From contig MU616935.1 of the NCBI GenBank assembly GCA_025201705.1, forward strand, positions 6,341 through 31,117: 24,777 bases of DNA. Reading direction: 5' to 3'. This document shows positions 8,134-17,453 of this stretch, piece after piece (position 1 is the stretch's first letter; each line of letters opens with the position of its first letter). Source of the stretch: Dissophora ornata (lineage: Eukaryota; Mortierellomycota; Mortierellomycetes; Mortierellales; Mortierellaceae). A program made the translations under genes and the position numbers. The notes below the pieces were generated by a model. That model searched no databases, was not told where the DNA came from, and was given only the letters and a program-made list of their open reading frames with translations.

Positions 8134-10189
8134 ATGGGGCAGACCTCTTCTACTCCCTCGTCCACTTCATCCTCGCCGCCCTCTTCCTCTTCTTCCGCGA
8201 GGAACAGAGGAGGTACTGATTCCTCGGGCCTAGCATCCCAGGCATCCCAGTCGCCTCAATCCTCTCCTTCCACCACTATGCACATTGACAATAACACCAC
8301 CCACTACATAGCTGGCCAGACCTATCCGCCACCACCGCAGCAGCAACAACAAGAGCAACTACAACAACCACGGTCGCAACATCCACCATCGTCTTCAAGA
8401 GTCCTGCGCTCTACTACAGAGAGACGCCGCAGAGCCAACCTCTTCTCTTCCTTCTACCCTTTGCTTTCGCGCAGTTCCTCCGACACAAACGTCAATGGTG
8501 GCAACGCAGTTTTAGAATCGAATCAAGGACAGGATGGCCCCAGTTCGTCGTCGTTGCATAGACCTGGCCCAAGTCCTATGCTCAACACGAGCATCGGCGA
8601 CACAAGTGTATCCGAAAGCAGTGCTGGCAGCTCTAGTAGTAGCAGCGGTGGTGCTGAGCGACCTCCCTCCCGTGCAGGCACAGCAGTAGCAGGAAGTTAC
8701 GGCTCGATCACAAGACCCTTGAGCAGATCACCAACGATCCAGACTTCCAGCTCGAGCTCAGGAGGGCGTACACCACGTGGCCTGTCTCGGGTCCAACGTT
8801 TTTATGACGAGCAGTCGGTCACTAGTACTCGTAGTTCCAGCAGGGCGTCGAGCGTCGTTGCGGCCGGCCCGTATATAAATCCCTCTGCCAATGTGACGCC
8901 CTCGCAAAATGTGAGCGTCGAAGACATGGATATTGATCCAGAGTCCGTTGGCATTAACCCTCAGGAACAACAGTCTGCATCGGTACAAGAGCAGTCGTCT
9001 ACGTTGGATCAGGAGCAACCGTCTACATCGGAACAGGAGCAGCCTTTGGTCACAGAACAAAATCCTGAAGAGGATGTTCAAATGGGTCAAGACGCCCGTC
9101 CAGAAAGTGGCGCTGATCGATCTCAGCTGTTGCTGAGTCAACTTCCATTTGTCATGCGATTTCTTGCGGAGTTTAGCCAGGGGATTCGATCTGGCACTGA
9201 AGGGAGTACTGAGGACTCTGAAGGAACACAGTCGAATGAAAACTTGTCCAACGAGGACGCCGAGCCAGGAAATGCAGAGGCCCAATCTGCCTCTGCTAAC
9301 GGGTCAGAAAGGACCACCGAATCCACTACAGCTGCGCCTAGCACTGAAACCAATGCGCGACCAAGACGACATCATACTACCATCCGCTTCATTCAAATAG
9401 GAGGTGGATCTGGATCAGGGTTGAGACATCGCCATGGCGCAACAGCACCTGCATCTGATCAAGAGGGCGGGGAAGGCGAGCCTCGTGACGATCAAACTGC
9501 TCATGCAAGCGAAGATGTTGGAGAGGCTGTTATAATGTTCTTGGCAGGACCTGCTACTGACAGCCAGTCAGATTCAGATTCGAACGAATCTGCAGAGCAT
9601 GAAGGATTGGATGACCCAGAATCGACAAGGCCGCGACGTCGTCAGCGATCACCATGGGTCGTTTTGACTTTGTCTGGAGCATGTAAGTCACAGGGTGGAA
9701 ACCTCTTTGACAGAGTACAATGATATGGCGATATGAGAGTGAACGCTAACTTTAGATACGCTATATACTATCGTCTTAGATATCAACAGTTTGATGGCAG
9801 CAGGAGCTGGCGGCGAAGGAGGCGCAAACTATGATGATCTGTGGTTGCTTTCCAACCTCATTGGTCCTGCTCGACCCATCACAACGACCCAGGAGGCAAT
9901 CGATAGCGCAGGATTCGCGGTTGGTCGATTCGAGCACGCGGTGCAAGGCATACGAAACATTACAACTCTGGGCGATGGCACTAAATGTCTTGTGTGTATG
10001 AGCGAATATGAAGAAGGTGAAGACATGCGCGCCCTCAAGTGCAAGCATGGGTTCCATCTGGAATGTATCGATAAATGGCTCACAACCGGTGCAAACAAGT
10101 GTCCAGTCTGTCGCACTACAGCTGTTGTCATGGAGCCGCCACCGGTGGAGCCTGAAGTCAGCACACTTCCAGCTACAAGCGAAGAGTAA
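8134..10189 (+). CDS. Ser-rich RING-H2 protein with N-myristoylation motif (probable E3 ubiquitin ligase)
   Basis: Exons 8134-9682 and 9780-10189; 652 aa. It begins MGQTSSTPSS, which fits the N-myristoylation rule (Gly2, small residue at position 6), so membrane tethering is likely after Met removal. Residues 10-510 are low complexity: Ser, Gln and Pro-rich, with Q-E-Q repeats at about 285-320 and acidic patches. A conserved block WVVLTLSGA leads across the intron into a YDDLWLLSNLIGPARP segment, as in other fungal RING proteins of this type. The RING-H2 lies near the C-terminus with ligands C586, C589, C604, H606, H609, C612, C624, C627. Role by family: E2-dependent ubiquitin transfer; the substrate is unknown. 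The intron has a second in-frame acceptor at 9754-9755 that would add eight residues; 9778-9779 was chosen because the GCTAAC branch site fits it. Confidence 0.85.
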
Positions 10190-10350
10190 TATGCGCTCCC
10201 AACGATAGCCGCTGCATCGCCCACAAACTCTTTACAATATCCCCTTTGTACTATACTAGACATTTTCCAATATCTGCCTTTGGTCCAAATTTTGTATAAT
10301 TAAAAATCGAAAGAGTGGAAAAAGTATATGAGCTTTCAAGGTTTAAGTCA

Positions 10351-10966
10351 CTACTCTTCTGTGCGCTGGACCATGGTCTTAAAGGTGGCATCGGCTGTTA
10401 TCCATCCTGCAACATGCTCGCTTTTGAAGGCCTCGTAGTCCCACGGCCTGTTCAAATCTAAATGTTGTCTTGGCCCCGTGAATAGATACACAAAGCTGTC
10501 CAAGGTTGTTTCAGCATCGTGGTCCTTTTGCTTGTCGACCGTGTATCGCGCAGGGACAGAGCCGTGAACCGTGACAGGGAGTGTGGTTCTCGGGTACTCA
10601 GGGCCTTCGAATTGGTCAAGTCTATATCGCTCTAGGTCATTGTGCCCAAACACCAAGAGACCCTCGACAATCTCGTTGGGGTTCTCGGAAGCGACCATGC
10701 CGGGGAAGGGTTGGTTGTGGTATGTGTACCTTGTATAGCCCTATCCAAAACACGGACATGATAAATATGTAACGCTTGCATTGCATCAAGGCTAGTAGGC
10801 GTTCTTTTGCCTCAGTCTATGTAGGAATGGCTACCTTGACAGAAGCACGGACGACAAACAGATCGGTATCTGGTCCTGGACGCGTGACGGCATTCAGGAC
10901 TTTGGGCTCCATAAGCGAGCCGTAGAAGAAACACGGCGGGGAATTCTTGTCATTGGTAGAAGGCAT
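10351..10966 (-). CDS. AIG2-like gamma-glutamylcyclotransferase family protein (paralogue B)
   Basis: Exons (minus): 10966-10835 and 10740-10351; 173 aa, phase 0 junction. It carries CFFYGSLMEPKVLNAVTRPG, then GYTRYTYHNQPFPGMVAS, VEGLLVFG and LDQFEGPEYPR (expected catalytic Glu in DQFEG), and FVYLFTGPRQHLD. It is clearly paralogous to the plus-strand gene at 3024-3768, but it lacks that gene's second intron and has a longer, more charged C-terminal segment. An in-frame ATG at 11041 would add 25 residues; the chosen ATG at 10966 aligns with the paralogue's start. A TATA-like box at 11091-11097 (minus) lies about 125 bp upstream. Substrate not predictable. Confidence 0.85.
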
Positions 10967-11402
10967 CTTGTGTGCAATTAATTGGGGGTAAGATAGAGAG
11001 AGAGTAGGCGTGGGAAAGTGGAGTGATTCTGTTGCTTGCATGCGTTACCTCTCTTCCAGGAAAAAAACAAACGAGAAGAGTGCCATTGGGTTTTATACTT
11101 CAAAAAATGGAAGGGGTATCGTGTGTCACGTCTGTTCAACGAGATAGGGGAATTGATGACCCTTGTGCGCCGCCCCTCCTGTTCCTGAGTCACGATTGAT
11201 ACTTTCCTGTACTCTGCTGCTGTGTACACGTGCCTATGTGAGAACCCCATTTTTGCCACCAATTTTGATGCTCGGCGCGTATTTTATTTTTCGACTCCGA
11301 CAAAGCCTACAATCATGTTCCCGCGCCGTGCAGCAGAAAAAAAAGGAGGGTTGTCCATGTACGTATAATTAACAAACGCCGCAATGTCTTTCTGTGTGTC
11401 TC
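10967..11402. promoter_or_regulatory. Promoter of AIG2-like paralogue B and 3' flank of EF-G2
   Basis: No gene found. Read on the minus strand, it holds a TATAAAA (11097-11091) with a CCAAT just downstream, then a CT-rich leader (about 11015-10990) before the ATG at 10966. The distal part, about 11160-11400, flanks the 3' end of the EF-G2 gene; no clear AATAAA was found there. Confidence 0.45.
11091..11097 (-). promoter_or_regulatory. TATA-like box of AIG2-like paralogue B
   Basis: Minus-strand TATAAAA about 125 bp before the ATG at 10966, followed by a pyrimidine-rich leader. Sequence and spacing fit; not tested. Confidence 0.45.
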
Positions 11403-14283
11403 TCATCCTCCACGCATCTCCTTGATCAGATCACGCTGCCGGTCGAAGTCCATCTCCCCGTAGCCAATCACCTCCATCGCAAACTTGCCCGTTCCTCCCG
11501 TCAGAGCACGCAACGCTCCATCGTAGCCCAGCATCGATGATAGTGGCACCTGCGCTCGAATGGACTTGCGATCCGCCATCGAGGCAACAACACCACCTGA
11601 GGGTGACCTCGATGATGGCGACGACCCAGAGCCCGGTCCAGTATACGTGGGATCCGGTGGAGCATAGAGCTGGAACTCGCTTTCATCCACTATCTCATGG
11701 CCTTCTTCGCCATCATGACCATCCAAACTTAGAACACGGCCACGCCTTGTACCACTAATATCCCCAATCACTGTCCCTACATCCTTCTCAGCAACTTCGA
11801 CCCTGACATCCATAATAGGCTCAAGTAGCACTGAATTGTTCTCGCTCTTGCCTGCTGACGTATTGCCTCCCAGCTTGATGGCCTCGGTTACAGCAGCAGA
11901 GACACACGAGGAAATCGCTGCCGGAGTTGAGTCAACGCCGTACAGGTGCAAGTCTGTAAGACGGACCTTGAGGTATGTCTGTGCATAGCCTAGTAACGGT
12001 CCACGAGAGAGTGCAGACAGCATACCATTTTTGACGGCAGTCCTCAGAACGGGTATCGGCAGGTCCGTTGACCCTGACGGGATAACAGCTCCTGCGAGTG
12101 TCGCCTTTTCTGCAGCAGCGAGCGCGCCTGCATCGTCTGTGCTGGGTGCTTGCTCCGACAGTGCGATCACAATTTCATTGCCATCATGTTCCTCAAGGGC
12201 CATACTCAGCGAGTCGCCCGCCTTTTTTTTCGTCTCGTTTTCTGGTGCTGATGCAGATGCAGAAGAGTCTTCTGCATCTTCCGACCGCTCCAGCCTCTCG
12301 ACAGACACTCCAACACGTGCGCGTCCTCGCTTGCCCAGAATCTCGCGATCGTACTCCCACTTGGGAACCTCTGAGATGACTCTAGGTCCTTTCATGGTTT
12401 CCTTGAACGATATCCTCATTTTCCCTATCTCCGCCTTGACCTTAAAATCGCTTACTAGCCTCTCCTGGGCGACCTCTAAATGAAGCTCACCCATTCCCCC
12501 CAAAAGCGTCTGCCCCGTCTCCTCATCAACGCGCATGCCCAAGGAAGGGTCCTCACGGATCAGAGCCTTGATGGCTTCCTCCACTGGCTTCTCGTCTGAT
12601 GTCGACATGGGCTCCACGCTGGCAAAAAATACTGGCGATGGTACCTTGATGCCACTAAGTGCCAAACCTTTGCGAGGATCATGGGCGTCGAGCAGCGTGT
12701 CTCCTGTCCTGGTGTCCTTTAGACCAAGAACGACTCCAATATTTCCCTTAGTAATGTGTGGGATTTCTTCCACATCCATAGCGTACATCTGCAGGAGCTT
12801 GTTGGCCCTTTCCTTTGTATGAGTATTGCTATTCCATAGTTGTGCTCGCTCGTTCAGTTGTCCGGCATAAACCCGGACAAACACCATGGGTCCTCGGCGA
12901 GCATCGTGGATCACTTTGAATGCGAGAGCACAGAGCCTCTCCTTGGGACTACCTGATCCCACCTCGACCACGTTGCCATCGGCCATTCGGGCCAAGGCTG
13001 CAGGGCGATCCTCTGGGGACGGTAGATAGTCGACAACCGAATCCATAAGTGGCTGTACGCCGATGTTTCTGAAACTTGCTCCACAGAGGACAGGTACAAT
13101 AGACGAAGACAGCGTGAGTCGACGAATGGCAGCCTGCAAGTCCTTGGCCTCGATGGCCATATGATCTTCAAGTGTTAAAAACAACTCAATGATGTTTTCA
13201 TCCAGGGCTGAGAGTTGTTCCACGAGAGCAACCCGAGCCTTGACAGCTTCTTGGAATAAATCCTTGTCCGGAAACGAGGAATCAAGGGGCGACCTTATCA
13301 CATTGGCGCCTTTAGAATCCGAGCCCCACCTGAGGACCTCCATTGATAAGATGTCGACAACACCTGAAAACTCTGCATCATTCGATCCCGAACCACTTAT
13401 TCCCCTAGGTGATTCCATGAGCGGGATCTGAACAACGACAGGTCGACAGCCCAGCCGCGTCCTCATCTCACGGACAGTCCTGCCGAATCCTGCACCAGCA
13501 CGATCCATCTTGTTGACAAACGCAATGCGGGGGATTCCATGCCGGGTAGCCTGCTGCCACACGGTCTCTGTTTGCGCCTCAACTCCTGCTACAGCATCGA
13601 GGATGGTCACAGCTCCATCAAGGACTCGAATTGACCTTTCAACCTCGATCGTGAAATCCACGTGTCCTGGGGTGTCAATCAGGTTGATACGTTGATCTCT
13701 CCAACCGAACGTGATGGCAGCTGATGTGATGGTGATGCCGCGTTCCCTCTCCTGCTTCATATAGTCCATGATGGTATCGCCGCTATCCACGTCTACGTGT
13801 GCGATTGGGACAGTGGGGAGTTAGGCTCTCTTGGCTACCTCCACTAAATATCTCTCCCCTGAAAGTTCTTGGATAACGTACCGCCGATTCTACGCGTGAA
13901 GCCAGCATAATGAAGCATACGCTCCGTGGTTGTTGTCTTCCCCGCATCAATGTGAGCAATGATTCCAATGTTCCTGCAGTTCTGGATCGCGACGTCTTTC
14001 TTGTGTGCTATATCGGTAGCGCATTATTTTGGGGAGCAAAAAAGGGAGGCGTTTGAGCTTCATTGGCCCACTTAGTTCACAATAGTGTGATCCTAACGGT
14101 TTCTTTATAACATGTTGATAAACTGGGGGTCGTACCGTGTGTGCTATACCATTGGCTCGACTGCAGAGGCCTGAAGATTCCTGTCGTTGAGCATGAAGTC
14201 TTGGGACAGAATGACCATCTCGAGAATGCGCCACTGCTCTGCGTCAGGAACGACCGAAGCGCCGAGCCTCTTGCGACATGCAT
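11403..14283 (-). CDS. GFM2: Mitochondrial elongation factor G2 (ribosome recycling GTPase, GFM2/MEF2)
   Basis: Exons (minus): 14283-14136, 14007-13882, 13792-11403; 887 aa, both junctions phase 1. Exon 1 encodes a presequence: [15 protein letters not shown], rich in Arg, Ser and hydrophobics without acids for about 45 residues, so mitochondrial import is expected. GTPase motifs: AHIDAGKT (67-74), switch region [17 protein letters not shown] (131-135), NKMD (185-188). The segment [20 protein letters not shown] and [13 protein letters not shown] match EF-G2mt rather than EF-G1mt, so the likely job is splitting post-termination mitoribosomes with recycling factor, not translocation. Domains II-V follow, including a [10 protein letters not shown] segment. 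Odd: a Ser/Ala/Glu-rich insert of about 75 residues in domain IV (about 12060-12300) and a Ser/Gly-rich loop near the C-terminus (about 11580-11660), making it longer than animal GFM2. It diverges from the XPG-family gene. Confidence 0.92.
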
Positions 14284-14525
14284 CTCGGCGATCTTACTCT
14301 TAAAGGAATGGTGATCAGCAGATCTTGATTCGAAGACCTCGAGTTGAATTGAGGAGAGGCAGGTCACCAAACTTCCCGATAGTTCGCCACCAACGTGTGA
14401 CTGGCGATTCGTTGATTTCAAAAAGGCAAAAAAGGCGTCTCTGCCTTCTTCAACCGCTGGCTCTCTCCGTTACTTACTTTCCATCCCTCTTTCCGTTCCC
14501 AGACACTATACATCGTGGCGCGGCT
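14284..14525. promoter_or_regulatory. Divergent promoter, EF-G2 / XPG-family nuclease
   Basis: A 242-bp gap separates two start codons facing away from each other. The plus-proximal part (about 14445-14515) is CT-rich. No TATA box seen on either strand, so the two genes probably share a nucleosome-depleted region. Confidence 0.4.
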
Positions 14526-17073
14526 ATGGGCGTCAAGGGACTGACTGCGTTGTTGCAACGACTGGCACCCCATTCAGTCAAGTCGCAGCACATATCGCAT
14601 TACAAAGGCAAGACTCTCGCCGTCGATGTCAGTTGTTTCCTCAACCGATTCAGTAAGTGTTCTTGCTGCTTTTTCGTTGGCCAACTAGGCACAATCCTAG
14701 AAGCATATCAAAAGATACAATTGAAATGACTGGCTATTTTTTGTGTTAATTGCTCCTTTACTGCAGTCTACGGCTTGGATCCCCACCCAGCACGCGTTCA
14801 GCGTGGCGTGTACCGACTCTGCGTATACCTTCAACTCCATGGGATCAAGCCTATCTTTGTATTTGACGGCGAAGGCCGCATTGTTGAGAAGCAGAGGGAG
14901 GCCAAAAGGCGTGCGGCCATGAAGCAGAAAGTCGAAAAGTCGTTTCGGTTGGAGAAGATCCGCAAATCGAGACTCAAGGGACTTAAAGGTTCTGCGCAGC
15001 TTCTGAAGAACTTTTCACCTGAGAAAGTATCTTCGATCTTGGAGGACATCCGACTGCAAGAGAGCGCGAATCTTGTGACGACTGGTGATCGCGATAACGT
15101 CGATGTCTTCGTTGCGCCGAAGCAGGACCCCAACTCTCTATCAGACTTAAATCTACCGCAATGTGCCCAACAAGGACCGGATCCTCTGGAACACGCGTTC
15201 AATTTACAAGATGAAGTGCTCGAGAATGATCCGTTATGGTATATACCCCCCATCACGGACACTGAGCAGAGACGTCTCGCGGAACACTTGCGTCTTTCTA
15301 AGGACTTTTACGGAGGACACGCACATTTATTTCAACCAAATGATGAAATAGAGGGTGTTCGGGTCACAGAGGAAGGCGATCGAGATATTTTGGAGCGACT
15401 GGGGATAGATCCCAATATTGTCGGGAGTTTGGGTCTGGATCTGGATTTGAGCTTTACCAGCGATGATGATCCTCAGCACGGATTGAGGACAGGAAGTAGC
15501 ATTGAAAACGTGATTCCGACCGCTGAACTCGCTCAACTAGAGATGGCTGACCTCATGGATGCAGCCTGCGACACCAAACTCAAGACAAGAGTTCATATGG
15601 CCCTCGAAAAGTTTGTGCAGGCCATGGACAATGACCAAGGAGCCAGCGCATCAGAGTTCGAGGAAAATGCAACACAGAAGCAAAGAGTGTTGAATGAATT
15701 GGAAAAGAAGCTTGTCCAGGAGATCAGAGAGGCCTCTCGAAGCAACCACGCCAGGAGTTTAGCAACGAAGAGAGCTTTGACTGCAGCAGAGGAGTTGGTT
15801 AACGATCCAGAGGTACCCTCAATATCGGAAGCGCCTACCACAGATGCTTCGCAGACAGCTCTGATACCCCCACAGCAGCCGGTACCTTCCTCAAAATCGA
15901 ATCCCGTCAAAGTTAACAACGAGGTGAAAGAGCGGAGCTCAAGAGGAAGCGCCTCGCAGCAGCCAGAACACGAGGCGCTCATAGATGGTTCGAGCCTTCT
16001 TAACATGGAGTCATATAGCTCGGGAGAGGAGCTGACTGGGGACAAGTTGATCGATAAGTCACACGTCGAGCCATTGTTAAGCGGCCCTTCGGAAGATTTC
16101 AAGAATGAATCCTCAATGAAGGATCTGGATAACACTGTCAAAATATCCTCTGGAAGTCAGCCGGGGGCAGATTCTGCAATCGAGACTGAGGAAGACCGGG
16201 ACTTGAGATCCACGATGCATGATGTTCTTTCAGCTCACCAATCGATATTCATGACGCTCGAGCGGCGGACCCTGAGGGTCACTCACTCACTCTCCCTGTC
16301 CTGCCAAGCGCTTTTAAAGGCTATGGGTCAGCCTGTCATTGTGGCCTATGACGCAGAAGCAGAAGCAGTTTGTGCACGCCTGACGACGCTTGGTCTTGCA
16401 GACGCATCCGTGAGTGAGGACACGGACACGGCAGTCTTTGGGAATGGACTATTACTGAGACAGGTCGGTGTGGGGAGCAACAAGGACATCATTGAGATAA
16501 ACCCATTAATTGCCCACAATTCCCTCGGATTGAGCCGAGACGCGTTCCGGGATCTATGCATATTGTGCGGCACTGATTTTTCAGGAGTGAGTTCACGTTT
16601 CTTGACACGCAAAGGACATACAACTTGACGTTGTGAGAAGTATAGCTAAGCCCACACGCCATCTTATACGATAGACGATTGAGGGTATCGGGCCTTATAC
16701 GGCTGCCAGGCTAATGGGATACTATGGCAGTATCGAATCGATAATGGCCAATGTTAGCAACAAGCCTCGCGAAGATTTCCTGTACGATCTTGCGCGCCGC
16801 GTCTTTGACAGGACGCCTGTCGTCCCTAAGGATTTAGAAGCATATCAGCCCAAGCAAGAGATCCAGCCCCAGTTGCTCGAATTGATGCTCAAATATGAGA
16901 TTGACTCCAAGGAAATCAATAAGGAATTGCAGAGCGAGATAAATATAGCAGATTTGGAAAATGGGGTTGGGAACCCGTTCCAGACCAGCACAATTGGAGT
17001 CGATCCTTTCAAGTTATCTACGATCAGCATCCCTGAACCGAAGGGTGACAGCAAGTCCCTGGAGGCTAGTTAG
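14526..17073 (+). CDS. FEN1/XPG-superfamily structure-specific nuclease with long spacer
   Basis: Exons 14526-14652, 14767-16586, 16675-17073; 781 aa. The XPG-N domain opens MGVKGLTALLQRLAPHS and carries AVDVS (D34) and FVFDGE (D76). The XPG-I domain near residue 561 has AMGQPVIVAYDAEAEAVCA (E573, E575) and VSEDTDTAVFG (D594, D596); CILCGTDF gives D646; the helix-hairpin motif TIEGIGPYTAARLM crosses intron 2. All metal-binding acids of the superfamily are present, so it should be active on branched or flapped DNA. About 410 poorly conserved, polar residues (about 125-535) separate the N and I parts. FEN1, EXO1 and GEN1 have short links; XPG/Rad2 has a long one. No convincing PCNA-binding box at the C-terminus. 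Exact orthology to Rad2 is unproven. The stop lies 54 bp from the convergent DML1 stop. Confidence 0.85.
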
Positions 17074-17127
17074 CTGTAGCTACATAGCAGCGATTTTTGA
17101 TTTAATAATGGTTGCCACCAAATTCCT

Positions 17128-17381
17128 TTATTCATTGTAAATATCGTACATGTCCAACAACGACTCCTTCGCCTCTGCAAACTCTTCAATACTGACACCA
17201 CCAGGCCCGTCGCCCTCGAACTGGGGAAGCAGTCGCCAATCGATTTTCTTGACAGAGTCAGACAGCGACTGAAGATGCCAGCGTGTGGCACTTGAGACCG
17301 CCAACCTTGTAATCGTCGGCATGGAATCCACTGTCAAAAAGAAAAAAAGAAAAGAAAAGAAAAGATATCAATCAATTAATA

Positions 17382-17453
<72 letters not shown>

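Noticed and set aside
8758..9285. Minus-strand 175-residue ORF inside the RING gene
   Set aside because: Antisense shadow of the Gln/Glu/Ser repeats in the long first exon; no splice context or known motif.
12031..12483. Plus-strand 150-residue Ser/Ala-rich ORF
   Set aside because: Antisense of the low-complexity insert in EF-G2; no independent coding signal.
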